The notes under the pieces: generated by a model
The model's database searches: none
What the model saw: only the letters and a program-made list of their open reading frames with translations
What the model was told of the DNA's origin: nothing
In this document: in pieces, positions 1-7,012 of the stretch
Position numbering within the stretch: the stretch's first letter is position 1
How the letters are laid out: each line of letters begins with the position of its first letter
Position numbers and translations under genes: made by a program
Source: Hyphomicrobiaceae bacterium UBA4118
Lineage (GTDB): Bacteria; Pseudomonadota; Alphaproteobacteria; Rhizobiales; Methyloligellaceae
DNA length: 13,450 nt
Direction of reading: 5' to 3'
NCBI GenBank assembly: GCA_002383105.1
Contig: DFXC01000022.1
Location: 1-13,450, forward strand

Positions 1-23
1 CTATCCAGCTGAGCTACGGGCGC
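1..23 (-). tRNA. 5' end of a tRNA, probably tRNA-Arg (partial)
   Basis: Read on the minus strand, these 23 bases form a tRNA 5' end: a 7-base acceptor strand GCGCCCG, then TA at positions 8-9, the D-stem strand GCTC, and a D loop AGCTGGATA followed by the first G of the closing strand. The anticodon and 3' half lie outside the window. The acceptor and D-arm sequence is that usual for bacterial tRNA-Arg species such as CCG, CCT or TCT, so arginine is an inference and the anticodon cannot be named. It lies downstream of the histidine kinase on the same strand. Confidence 0.85.
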
Positions 24-40
24 TTCTGACCTTGCTAAGG

Positions 41-101
41 CGAGCTTGAGCCTAAGGCGATCGGCACATTAGCGAGGCGGCGCTCGCAGGGCTCAAGCTC
101 G
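41..101. repeat. 12-bp perfect inverted repeat with 37-nt loop
   Basis: CGAGCTTGAGCC at 41-52 is the exact reverse complement of GGCTCAAGCTCG at 90-101. Three further pairs (38-40 with 103-105) are possible if A102 is bulged. It fills most of the gap between the histidine kinase stop and the tRNA 5' end. No T-run follows on either strand, so it is not a textbook terminator. It could be a transcript stem-loop upstream of the tRNA or a protein-binding site. Confidence 0.6.
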
Positions 102-147
102 ACCTACCTAATCCGTCACCCGCGCAAAGGCAAGGCTCGGCCGCTTT

Positions 148-1656
148 TCAGGCGCTTAAGCGCCGCGCGTGGTCGAGCTCCACCACCAGGTCGGGAATGG
201 TGACGCGGAAAATGGCGCCGCCCTCTGTGTCGAGGAGCGTGAGGTTGCCGCCGTGCGCCTGCACGAGCTCGGCGGCGATGGCGAGGCCAAGCCCGGTGCC
301 GCCCTTCCGCGCCACGCTCTGAAACGCCTTGAAGAGGTGGGCGCGAGCCCGCTCCGGCACGCCGGGTCCGGTGTCGGCGACCTCAATGACGGTGACCGAG
401 CCCTCGCGGCGCGCGGCGACCACGATCTCGCCGGCGGCCTCGTCTTGGCTCTCAAGCGCCTGCACGGCGTTGCGACAAAGATTGCTCAAAACGCGGAAGA
501 GCTGATCGCGGTCGGCGTCGACCTCGAGCGCCTCCTCGATGTCGACGCTCCAGCCGATGAGCTTTGGCCGCGGCAGGCCGAGACTGTCGCCCACTTCGGT
601 GACGAGCGGAGCAAGCTCGAAGCGCTGCCGCCGCGGCGCTATCTCTTGCGCCTGGCCGAAATCGAGCGTGCGGGCGCACAGCCTGATGGCGCGGTCGAGC
701 GAGGCGATCAGCTTGGGCACGAGGCGCTGCACCGTCGGGTCCTTCACCGTGATCAGGCGATCGGAGAGGAGCTGCGCGCTCGACAGCATGTTGCGCAAGT
801 CATGGCTGATCTTGCTCACGGCAAGCCCCAGCGCGGCGAGCCTGGTCTTCTGCGAGAGCGTCTCGGCGAGCTCCCTCTGCATGGAGGACAGCTCGCGCTC
901 GGCGGTGCCGATCTCGTCGCGGCGGGAGGACGGGTTGATGATCCGGGACGGGTCCTCGGGGCGCTCGCTGAAGCGCACGATGTTCCAGGTGAGCTTGGTC
1001 ATGGGCTTGACCAGGAGCGCATCGAGCGAGAGATAGACCAGCGCCGCGGTGATGATCGAGATCAGGATAGACAGGCCCAGAATGTCGAGGCCATAGCGGA
1101 TCATGGCGGCTTTGAGCGGCGCTTCGCCCATCACCACCTCGATGAACTCGCCTTCGTCGAAGCCGGGCTCGCCGACCACGCGGATGATGCGGTCGTCGGG
1201 TGCGACATAGACCATGAGCGCATCGGCGATGAGGGTTAGCCAAGAGGCGTGGCGCAGGTCGTAGGACGCGTCGATATCGGCGGCCATGTCCATCTCGATG
1301 ATGAGAATGCGGGAGTCGGCCCGCTTCACCGCGATGGCCTTCACCTTGGTCTGCTCCAGGAGCTCGTTGCGGAGTGTGGAGGGCAGCTGACCGCCGGGCG
1401 CGGCTTCGGCGGCGAGCGCGGCGATCTGCGCCGCGGCCATCCGCTCCATCAGCCATTGGCGGCGGAAATTCGAGACCGAGGGCACGAACACGAGCACCTC
1501 GGCGAGCATGACGAAGAGAATGGTGAGCAGGAGGAGCTTGGCCGACAGCCCCGGCACGTAGCGGGGCACCCGCTTTGTCGCCCCCTCCGCGCTGGAAACC
1601 TCGTCCGTCACGAGCAACACTCGCGCATTTCGCTTAACAAAATGGCGGCTCGCCAC
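148..1656 (-). CDS. Membrane sensor histidine kinase (HAMP, HisKA, HATPase_c)
   Basis: A 502-residue sensor kinase that should autophosphorylate on His and pass the phosphate to a response regulator. Membrane segments lie at about residues 39-59 and 190-212. Between them is a periplasmic sensor region of about 130 residues, followed by HAMP (213-268). The H-box is SHDLRN with the phospho-acceptor His285. The ATPase shows the N-box NLCRNAVQAL (Asn396), G1 DTGPG (428-432) and G2 GGTGLGL (452-458), so all catalytic boxes are present. The start is uncertain: this model uses GTG at 1656 without a good ribosome site. GTG codons at residues 13, 17 and 30 are possible, and residue 30 lies behind a GGAGG-like stretch just before the first membrane segment. 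No response regulator adjoins it. It is last in a same-strand run behind the oxidoreductase (74-bp gap). The signal sensed is unknown. Confidence 0.93.
   Translation of the reverse strand: MASRHFVKRNARVLLVTDEVSSAEGATKRVPRYVPGLSAKLLLLTILFVMLAEVLVFVPSVSNFRRQWLMERMAAAQIAALAAEAAPGGQLPSTLRNELLEQTKVKAIAVKRADSRILIIEMDMAADIDASYDLRHASWLTLIADALMVYVAPDDRIIRVVGEPGFDEGEFIEVVMGEAPLKAAMIRYGLDILGLSILISIITAALVYLSLDALLVKPMTKLTWNIVRFSERPEDPSRIINPSSRRDEIGTAERELSSMQRELAETLSQKTRLAALGLAVSKISHDLRNMLSSAQLLSDRLITVKDPTVQRLVPKLIASLDRAIRLCARTLDFGQAQEIAPRRQRFELAPLVTEVGDSLGLPRPKLIGWSVDIEEALEVDADRDQLFRVLSNLCRNAVQALESQDEAAGEIVVAARREGSVTVIEVADTGPGVPERARAHLFKAFQSVARKGGTGLGLAIAAELVQAHGGNLTLLDTEGGAIFRVTIPDLVVELDHARRLSA
151..164. 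repeat. 14-bp perfect palindrome at histidine kinase 3' end
   Basis: GGCGCTTAAGCGCC is fully self-complementary and encodes the last codons of the kinase just before its TGA (148-150). Without a loop or a downstream T-run it is only a weak candidate for a 3' end hairpin. Confidence 0.35.
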
Positions 1657-1684
1657 TCCGGGCAGCCGTCTTTGGACGCCGTCT

Positions 1685-1712
1685 TAGGGCATGATCTTAG
1701 CCGAAAAGTGGG
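1685..1712. repeat. Possible truncated REP-like intergenic repeat
   Basis: The stretch holding GGGCATGATCTTAGCCGAAA followed by AGTGGG resembles one arm of a palindromic intergenic repeat that, from memory, is common in Bradyrhizobium and related Hyphomicrobiales (GCATGATC and CCGAAAA/TTTTCGG arms). Only one arm is present; the matching return arm is missing. It lies in the gap between the oxidoreductase and the kinase. The family assignment is from memory and unverified. Confidence 0.35.
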
Positions 1713-1730
1713 CAATCTTCTGGGCCTGCT

Positions 1731-3155
1731 TTAGCCCAGGCGGCGCAACAGGCCAATGATGCTCCGGAACCAGCCCTTGGTCAAAGTGGGCGCATAATAG
1801 GTGTAGGCCACGCGCTTGGAGAGCTCCGACAGGGTCGGATAGGGCAGCACGAACGAGGTGATGTCGCCGATCTTGATGTCCTTCGCTATGGCGATGACCC
1901 AGAGCTGGAGCAACTCGCCGGCCGAGGCGCCGACGATGGTGCAGCCGAGAATGGTGCCGTCGCGCCGCGTGATAACCTTGATGAATCCTTCCGTCTCGCG
2001 CTCGCACTGGGCGCGGTCGTTGTCGGCGTAAGGCCAGCGGAAGATACGGATGCGGCGATAGCGCTTGCGCGCCTCGCTTTCGGTGAGCCCGATCTGGGCA
2101 AGCTCGGGGTCGGTATAGACAACCCGTGGGATGGTGGCGGCGCTCGCGTCGGGTTTCAGCCGGAACAGCGCGTTCCTGATCACGATCCCGGCGTGATAGT
2201 TGGCGAGATGGGTGAATTGCGGGCCGCCGACCACGTCGCCAATGGCGTAGATGCGGCGGTTGGTGGTCTTGAGCTGCTCGTTCACCTTGACGCCGTCGGC
2301 CGTGTATTCGACGCCCGCGCGCTCGAGGCTCAACGACTTGAGGTTCGGCTTGCGGCCGGTGGCTACCAGCAGATGCGTGCCCTTCAGGATGGTGGGCTCG
2401 CCGTTCTCGTTGAAATACACGGCGACGCCTTGCACCGAGCGCTCCACCCTTTCCACCCGCGTGTTGGGATGCAGCATGACTTGCGTGTCCTGGAGCTTCT
2501 TCACCAAGACGGCCACGGCATCGGGATCCTCGTGGGAGAGGAAGTTCCCGGTCTCGAACACAGTGATGTGGGAGCCGAGCATGCGGTGCGCCTGGCCGAG
2601 CTCGAGCCCCACCGGGCCGCCGCCCAAGACGATGAGATGCTGGATCCTCTCGCTCACGTCGAAGATCGTCTCATTGGTGAAATAGGGCACCTCGTCGAGC
2701 CCGGGGATGGGCGGAATCGAGGGCATCGACCCGGTGGCGATGACGAATCTCCGGGCGCGAACGAGCACGCGGCCGGCTTCCACCGTGAATTTGTCGAGAA
2801 AGCTCGCGTTCGCCTGAATCACGCGGACGCCGAGCCCGGTCATGCGCTCGATGGAATCGTTCGGCGCGATCGCCGCGATGACGCCATGCACGTGGTCGTG
2901 CACGCCGCGATGGTCGATCTGGGCCTCGATGACGTCGACGCCGAAGGCCGAGGCGGTGCGCACGGCTTCGGCGCGCTTGCCTGCCGCAAGCAGCGCCTTG
3001 GACGGGACGCAGCCATAGTTGAGACAGTCGCCGCCCATGCGGCCCTTTTCGATGAGCACCACGGGCACGCCGACCTGGGCCGCTGCCGCCGCGACAGACA
3101 AACCCCCTGAGCCCGCGCCGATGACGCAGAGGTCGGGCTTCAGTACCTCTTCCAT
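1731..3155 (-). CDS. FAD-dependent pyridine nucleotide-disulfide oxidoreductase (mercuric reductase/lipoamide dehydrogenase-like)
   Basis: A 474-residue class I flavoprotein disulfide reductase of full family length. The FAD-binding GAGSGG is near residues 13-18. The redox-active pair is Cys44/Cys49 in GGDCLNYGCVPSK. The NAD(P)-binding GGGPVGLELG is at 178-187, the second FAD motif AIGDVVGG at 304-311, and the C-terminal dimerisation domain starts near VVYTDPELAQIGLTE. In lipoamide dehydrogenase the C-terminal motif carries a catalytic His with Glu five residues later. Here the motif is LPYPTLSE, with Tyr439 in the His position and Glu444 kept, so ordinary lipoamide dehydrogenase activity is unlikely. 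No N-terminal heavy-metal domain and no mer genes are seen, so mercury reduction is not supported either. The ATG at 3155 has AAGGGGGAA upstream. The gene starts 29 bp after the VTT-protein stop, suggesting one operon. The electron acceptor is unknown. Confidence 0.92.
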   Translation of the reverse strand: MEEVLKPDLCVIGAGSGGLSVAAAAAQVGVPVVLIEKGRMGGDCLNYGCVPSKALLAAGKRAEAVRTASAFGVDVIEAQIDHRGVHDHVHGVIAAIAPNDSIERMTGLGVRVIQANASFLDKFTVEAGRVLVRARRFVIATGSMPSIPPIPGLDEVPYFTNETIFDVSERIQHLIVLGGGPVGLELGQAHRMLGSHITVFETGNFLSHEDPDAVAVLVKKLQDTQVMLHPNTRVERVERSVQGVAVYFNENGEPTILKGTHLLVATGRKPNLKSLSLERAGVEYTADGVKVNEQLKTTNRRIYAIGDVVGGPQFTHLANYHAGIVIRNALFRLKPDASAATIPRVVYTDPELAQIGLTESEARKRYRRIRIFRWPYADNDRAQCERETEGFIKVITRRDGTILGCTIVGASAGELLQLWVIAIAKDIKIGDITSFVLPYPTLSELSKRVAYTYYAPTLTKGWFRSIIGLLRRLG

Positions 3156-3184
3156 ATTCGCCTATTCCCCCTTAGCCACACGTT

Positions 3185-3976
3185 TCAGGCCGGCCGCCGC
3201 CTGAACCACTTGACCACCACCGGAACGAGCGCCACGAGCCCCAGCGCCACGAGCCCCGCAATCAGCTCCGGTGTCAGCAGCGCTCCCGGATCGAGCGCGT
3301 ATGGGCAAGACTCTTGGCCTCCCGGTCCGATCTTGGCAAGGCAGGATTGGTGCATGGCTTGCTGCGCCTCGATAAGGCTGTCGAGGCCGTTGCCAGCCAG
3401 CGAATAAGCAAAAGTTCCCGGGATAATGCCGAGGATGGTGGTGACGACATAGGTAGCGAAACTCACACCCAGCAGTCCAGGGGCTAGGTTGACGAGCCAA
3501 AACGGAAAAATCGGGACGAGCCGCAAAAAGAGCAGATAGCTGAAGGCATCTTCCTGAAATCCCTGACGGAAGCGGGAAAGCCAAGGGCCTGCCCGCGCCG
3601 CTAGGAAATCGCCGAGCGAGCTCCTGGCGACGAGAAACACGGCGCAAGCGCCGATCGTGGCCCCGATAATGGACGCAACCCCGCCCAAGAACCAGCCGAA
3701 CAGGAAGCCGCCGGCGATGGTCAGCACGGCACCCCCCGGCAGCGACAGCGTCACGGTCGCGGCGTAAAGGGCGATAAAGGCGGCAAGGCTCAAGGCCATG
3801 TTGGCGTCCATGAGACCGCGCAACGTCTGCCGGTTCTCCGCGAGCTCCTGAAGCGTGAGGTAACGGTGCCAGCCCATGGCGAGGACGAGGCCGCCGGCGG
3901 CAAAAAGCAGGACGAGCGGCCAAAGCCGCTTCAGCCACAAGACGGCGGCTTGCGCCCCTTCCGACGCAGTCATCAT
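3185..3976 (-). CDS. TVP38/TMEM64 family (VTT/DedA-like) membrane protein
   Basis: A 263-residue integral membrane protein of the VTT (SNARE-associated, DedA-like) superfamily. Members are linked to lipid scrambling or transport and membrane homeostasis, but the substrate of this one is unknown. Visible features are a first membrane segment at about residues 19-36, the glycine-rich re-entrant stretch GGAVLTIAGGFLFG (81-94), the diagnostic LRLVPIFPFWLVNLAPG (151-167) and a final hydrophobic helix (about 238-256) ending in a basic tail. I chose the ATG at 3976 because the protein begins just ahead of its first helix and AAGGAG lies about 11 bp upstream; a second ATG at 3973 is equally possible. 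The frame stays open up to 4396, but that upstream part is polar, overlaps the rpmH promoter and is not credible protein. Pairing of VTT proteins with mercuric reductase-like flavoproteins recurs in bacteria, and here the two are 29 bp apart. Confidence 0.9.
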   Translation of the reverse strand: MMTASEGAQAAVLWLKRLWPLVLLFAAGGLVLAMGWHRYLTLQELAENRQTLRGLMDANMALSLAAFIALYAATVTLSLPGGAVLTIAGGFLFGWFLGGVASIIGATIGACAVFLVARSSLGDFLAARAGPWLSRFRQGFQEDAFSYLLFLRLVPIFPFWLVNLAPGLLGVSFATYVVTTILGIIPGTFAYSLAGNGLDSLIEAQQAMHQSCLAKIGPGGQESCPYALDPGALLTPELIAGLVALGLVALVPVVVKWFRRRPA

Positions 3977-4022
3977 GCTTAAGGGCACTCCTTGGCCGGT
4001 CTCTAGAGCCACTAAGTTGGCG

Positions 4023-4049
4023 ACGGCCGAGGCCGTAGGGAACGGCCCT
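4023..4049 (-). repeat. Two adjacent short hairpins in the VTT operon leader
   Basis: ACGGCC/GGCCGT (4023-4036) forms a tight stem. Directly beside it AGGG/CCCT (4037-4049, loop AACGG) forms another. If the minus-strand promoter lies near 4180, both would be in the 5' leader of the VTT-oxidoreductase transcript. No regulator or riboswitch class is recognised. Confidence 0.3.
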
Positions 4050-4178
4050 TCGCGCCTTTGTGATGCTCCGTCACCAGGGGCGATGCGGAACGATTCTGTT
4101 GTCGCACATTGGCGATCGAGCATTCGTGCAGACTGGCAGAACTGGCGCGAGAGGCCTGTGTGGCAGGGGCCCTCTATG

Positions 4179-4206
4179 ATTATCCGACTTTTGCTCGAAG
4201 CTACAA
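4179..4206 (-). promoter_or_regulatory. Possible promoter for the VTT-oxidoreductase operon
   Basis: On the minus strand TTGTAG (4206-4201) is followed after 16 bases by GATAAT (4184-4179). The -10 matches consensus at five of six positions, but the -35 at only three. It would give a leader of roughly 195 bases. This is the best candidate I see, but it is weak. Confidence 0.3.
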
Positions 4207-4283
4207 CTCTCTCCCTCTTCCCGATGGTGGAAAACCGCGGCAAAGGTGGAGGTCTGAGGCCGCACTTCCCAGGCCGGGATCGA

Positions 4284-4312
4284 TTGACTTGGGCCGATGT
4301 GGCACCTATAAG
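4284..4312 (+). promoter_or_regulatory. Sigma70-type promoter of rpmH-rnpA
   Basis: The -35 TTGACT (4284-4289) and -10 TATAAG (4307-4312) each match consensus at five of six positions and are separated by the ideal 17 bases. Transcription would begin near 4319, giving a leader of about 67 bases before rpmH. A strong promoter here is expected for a ribosomal protein gene. Confidence 0.8.
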
Positions 4313-4385
4313 CCGCGGGATCGCGGACCTCTTGAGCGGAGCCGGTGCTTCCCGCCTTCGATAGGTCCAGCCAGGAGACGCCCCC

Positions 4386-4520
4386 TTGAAGCGCACCTAC
4401 CAACCATCGAGGCTCGTCCGCAAGCGGCGCCACGGCTTTCGCGAGCGCATGGCGACGGCAGGCGGCCGGAAGGTGCTCGCACGGCGCCGAGCCAAGGGGC
4501 GCAAGCGTCTATCGGCTTAG
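4386..4520 (+). CDS. rpmH: 50S ribosomal protein L34
   Basis: A 44-residue, highly basic protein of the large ribosomal subunit. It begins [18 protein letters not shown] and ends with an Arg/Lys-rich tail ([18 protein letters not shown]), which is the canonical L34 sequence and length. The start codon is TTG at 4386. It is fixed by the conserved KRTYQPS beginning and by AGGAG at 4373-4377, 8 bases upstream. It lies behind a strong promoter and 17 bp ahead of rnpA, the usual rpmH-rnpA pairing. A short gene like this with a TTG start is easily missed by gene callers. Confidence 0.97.
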   Translation: MKRTYQPSRLVRKRRHGFRERMATAGGRKVLARRRAKGRKRLSA

Positions 4521-4537
4521 GCCGGCAGCGCCTACCG

Positions 4538-4906
4538 GTGACTGCAATCGGACGTCTCAAGACACGCGCGGAATTCCTGCATGTTAAAGGCGGAGCACGC
4601 TTCGCAGCGCCTTCGCTCGTGTTGCAGGCACGCAGGCGCGCCGCAGACACCGGCGCGAGCCCGGAACTTGCCCGCTTCGGCTTCACCGCGACCAAGAGCC
4701 TGGGGGGTGCGGTCCTGCGCAACCGGGCGCGGCGCCGCCTCAAGGAGGCGGTGCGGCTCGCCGGGCCGCGGCACGCTGTCGAAGGCTATGATTATGTTTT
4801 GATCGCGCGGGCGGGCACGGTACAACGGCGCTTCACCGAGCTGGTCAAGGACCTTGAACGCGCGCTTGCCAAGGTGCACGAGCCCTCTCCGGCAAAGAAG
4901 CGCTGA
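4538..4906 (+). CDS. rnpA: Ribonuclease P protein component
   Basis: A 122-residue basic protein subunit of RNase P, which with the M1-type RNA trims 5' leaders from tRNA precursors. The family signature is clear in KSLGGAVLRNRARRRLKEAV (the RNR motif), preceded by GFTATK and followed by a YDYVLIARAG strand. The start is taken as GTG at 4538, giving VTAIGRLKTRAEFLHV, which fits the family N-terminus. The frame is open far upstream, but that part overlaps rpmH in another frame and is not credible. There is no strong ribosome site, so expression is probably coupled to rpmH, whose stop is 17 bases upstream. No yidD is found between rnpA and yidC, although many bacteria have it there. Confidence 0.95.
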   Translation: MTAIGRLKTRAEFLHVKGGARFAAPSLVLQARRRAADTGASPELARFGFTATKSLGGAVLRNRARRRLKEAVRLAGPRHAVEGYDYVLIARAGTVQRRFTELVKDLERALAKVHEPSPAKKR

Positions 4907-4964
4907 ACGGTTCGAAAACGGACTGGCCTCCCCTCCCCCCGCGAGCACGCCCCGAGCGGGCCTT

Positions 4965-5012
4965 GAGCTGAAAGCGGCATGAGCTGAAAGCGACATAGGC
5001 TGAAAGCGATAT
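4965..5012 (+). repeat. Three tandem 16-bp repeats running into the yidC start codon
   Basis: Units GAGCTGAAAGCGGCAT (4965-4980), GAGCTGAAAGCGACAT (4981-4996) and AGGCTGAAAGCGATAT (4997-5012) follow one another without gaps. The last unit ends in the AT of the yidC ATG. Units 1 and 2 differ at one base, and units 2 and 3 at three. The junction of units 1 and 2 creates ATG AGC TGA, a two-codon open frame. The array therefore duplicates the ribosome-binding and start region of yidC. Confidence 0.85.
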
Positions 5013-6912
5013 GGACGAGAACAACCGCAACTTCCTCCTGGCCATCGTTCTGTCGATCGGCGTGCTGTTCGCCTGGCAGTTCTTCTTCGTGCCGCGGCAT
5101 CCAGGCGAGCAAAAGCCGCCGGCAGACCAGACGCAGGTCCAGCCTGGCCCGGCCGGACCGTCGCAGCCCGGGACCGAGACGCCCGCGATCGGCGGAGGCA
5201 CGCAACCGGGCGGGGCCGCGACAGCTGTACTCACCCGCGAGGAGGCGCTGGCCGCAAGCCCCCGCATCGCCATCGACACGCCGAGCCTCAAGGGCTCGAT
5301 CGCGCTCAAGGGCGGCCGCATCGACGATCTGACGCTCATGGACTATCGCGAGACCGTCGATCCCGCCAGCCCCCACGTCGTGCTGCTGTCGCCGGCCGGC
5401 GGCCCGCTTCCTTATTACACCGAGTATGGCTGGGCGGGCGGCGACAAGGACCTCGCTCTCCCCACCGCCGACACGCTGTGGACGGCAGCAAACTCCGGCG
5501 CGCTGACCCCACAGTCCCCGGTGACGCTCACTTACGACAACGGCAAGGGGCTCAAATTCACGCGCACCATCACGGTCGACGACAAGTACATGTTCACCGT
5601 CACCGATGCGGTCACCAATGGCGGCGCCGATCCGGTCGCCATCTCACCCTACGGGCTGGTGTACCGCGAGCAGATCCCCCCGAAGACGAGCTATTGGATT
5701 CTGCATGAAGGACTGATCGGCGTTTTCGACGAGAGCTACGAGCCGCTCACCTACAAGAAGGCGATGGCGCTCAACGCCACGCAGATGAAATTCACGAGCA
5801 AGTCGGGCTGGCTCGGCATCGCCGACAAATATTGGGCGACGGTGCTCGTGCCCCCGCAGGACAAGGGGTTCAATGTCCAGTTCACCGGCGCGACCGTCGG
5901 CGAGCAAGGCCAGTTCCGGACCGACTTCGTGATGAATCCAATCGAGGTTGCCCCGGGCGCCACCGCCGAGAGCAAGAACCAGGTCTTTGCCGGCGCCAAG
6001 GAGGTCCACCTCGTCGACGCCTACGGCAAGAGCAACAACATTCCCAAATTCGACCTCCTGATCGACTGGGGCTGGTTCTATTTCCTGACCAAGCCGATGT
6101 TTTTCGCGCTCGACTTCTTCTTCAAGCTGTTCGGCAATTTCGGCATCGCCATCCTCATCGTCACCTTGTGCATCAAGCTCGTGCTGTTTCCGCTCGCCAA
6201 CAAATCCTACGTGTCGATGAGCAAGATGAAGAAGCTCGGCCCTGAGATGCAGCGCATCAAGGAGCGTTACGGCGAGGACCGCGTGCGCCAGCAGCAGGCG
6301 ATGATGGAGCTGTACAAGAAGGAGAAGGTGAACCCGGCTTCGGGCTGCCTGCCCATCCTCGTGCAGATTCCGGTGTTCTTCTCGCTCTACAAGGTGCTGT
6401 TCGTCACCATCGAGATGCGGCACGCGCCCTTCTTCGGCTGGATCAGGGACCTGTCGGCGCCCGATCCGACCAGCGTGTTCAACCTGTTCGGTACAATTGC
6501 TTGGCAACCGCCGGAGTTTCTCATGATCGGGGTTTGGCCGCTGATCATGGGCTTCACCATGTGGATGCAGATGAAGCTCAACCCGGCGCCACCCGATCCG
6601 GTGCAGCAGAAAGTGTTCGCCTGGATGCCGGTGTTCTTCACCTTCCTGCTGGCACACTTCCCGGCCGGGCTGGTGATCTACTGGGCGTGGAACAACTCTC
6701 TGTCGGTCCTGCAGCAGTCGGTGATCATGTCGCGGCAGGGAGTCGAGATTCCGCTGCTTGAGAATCTCGGGATCAAGCGCCGCGCCAAGAGCGCGACGAG
6801 CGCCGTCGCAGACGGACCGAAGAAGTCCAAAAGGCAGGCCAAAAACGCCAAGGGCGAAGTGCTGAAGGCCAAAAGCGAGTCAGAGAGCGCCGAGAGCGAT
6901 ACGAAGAGCTAG
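5011..6912 (+). CDS. yidC: Membrane protein insertase YidC
   Basis: A 633-residue inner-membrane insertase and chaperone that works alone or with SecYEG. The first membrane helix is at residues 8-27. A Pro/Gly/Gln-rich linker (31-70) and the large periplasmic beta domain (to about 345) follow, then the conserved C-terminal insertase core. In the core, ILIVTLCIKLVLFPL carries Lys389 at the position of the groove arginine of E. coli YidC. The cytoplasmic hairpin has KMKKLGPEMQRIKERYGED and ALYK-like MMELYKKEKVNP, then GCLPILVQIPVFFSLYKVL. The tail (588-633) is Lys-rich and then acidic/Ser-rich, a typical ribosome-contacting end. The length fits Gram-negative YidC. The ATG at 5011 has only a weak GAAAG upstream, inside the tandem repeat. 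It is 104 bp behind rnpA. Confidence 0.98.
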   Translation: MDENNRNFLLAIVLSIGVLFAWQFFFVPRHPGEQKPPADQTQVQPGPAGPSQPGTETPAIGGGTQPGGAATAVLTREEALAASPRIAIDTPSLKGSIALKGGRIDDLTLMDYRETVDPASPHVVLLSPAGGPLPYYTEYGWAGGDKDLALPTADTLWTAANSGALTPQSPVTLTYDNGKGLKFTRTITVDDKYMFTVTDAVTNGGADPVAISPYGLVYREQIPPKTSYWILHEGLIGVFDESYEPLTYKKAMALNATQMKFTSKSGWLGIADKYWATVLVPPQDKGFNVQFTGATVGEQGQFRTDFVMNPIEVAPGATAESKNQVFAGAKEVHLVDAYGKSNNIPKFDLLIDWGWFYFLTKPMFFALDFFFKLFGNFGIAILIVTLCIKLVLFPLANKSYVSMSKMKKLGPEMQRIKERYGEDRVRQQQAMMELYKKEKVNPASGCLPILVQIPVFFSLYKVLFVTIEMRHAPFFGWIRDLSAPDPTSVFNLFGTIAWQPPEFLMIGVWPLIMGFTMWMQMKLNPAPPDPVQQKVFAWMPVFFTFLLAHFPAGLVIYWAWNNSLSVLQQSVIMSRQGVEIPLLENLGIKRRAKSATSAVADGPKKSKRQAKNAKGEVLKAKSESESAESDTKS

Positions 6913-7012
6913 AGAGCCGAACCCTACGAAGATTTCACCATGGCCACGCCACATACGGCGCTTTGGCTCTGCTATGTTGGGCCCCTCGCGCAACCTTCGA
7001 GAGCCTTGCCGT

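Larger units (their letters stand above)
3977..4283. other. Divergent intergenic region between VTT gene and rpmH promoter
   Basis: About 300 bases separate the minus-strand operon from the rpmH promoter. I see no convincing gene. On the minus strand it holds two adjacent short hairpins (4023-4049) and a possible promoter (4179-4206). I see no origin, tRNA or clear small RNA. The open minus-strand frame that crosses it has no ribosome site or family motifs. Confidence 0.6.

Noticed and set aside
169..1239. Long plus-strand open frame (about 356 codons) opposite the histidine kinase
   Set aside because: It lies antisense to a gene with complete kinase motifs, is rich in His/Arg/Asp/Gly as expected from the complement of a high-GC gene, and has no domain or ribosome site.
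1731..3155. Mercury resistance (merA) assignment for the oxidoreductase
   Set aside because: There is no N-terminal metal-binding domain, no C-terminal vicinal Cys pair and no mer genes nearby; the sequence supports only the wider flavoprotein family.
4178..4190. Possible DnaA box (TTATCCGAC) in the rpmH upstream region
   Set aside because: It matches the TTATCCACA consensus poorly and stands alone, with no cluster of boxes and no AT-rich unwinding stretch, so there is no support for an origin here.
3977..4396. N-terminal extension of the VTT protein by 140 residues
   Set aside because: The extra sequence overlaps the rpmH promoter and start region, has no membrane or domain features, and a better start with AAGGAG exists at 3976.
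5644..6657. Minus-strand open frame (about 337 codons) opposite yidC
   Set aside because: It is antisense to the conserved YidC core; its His/Glu/Leu-rich composition reflects the opposite strand of yidC.
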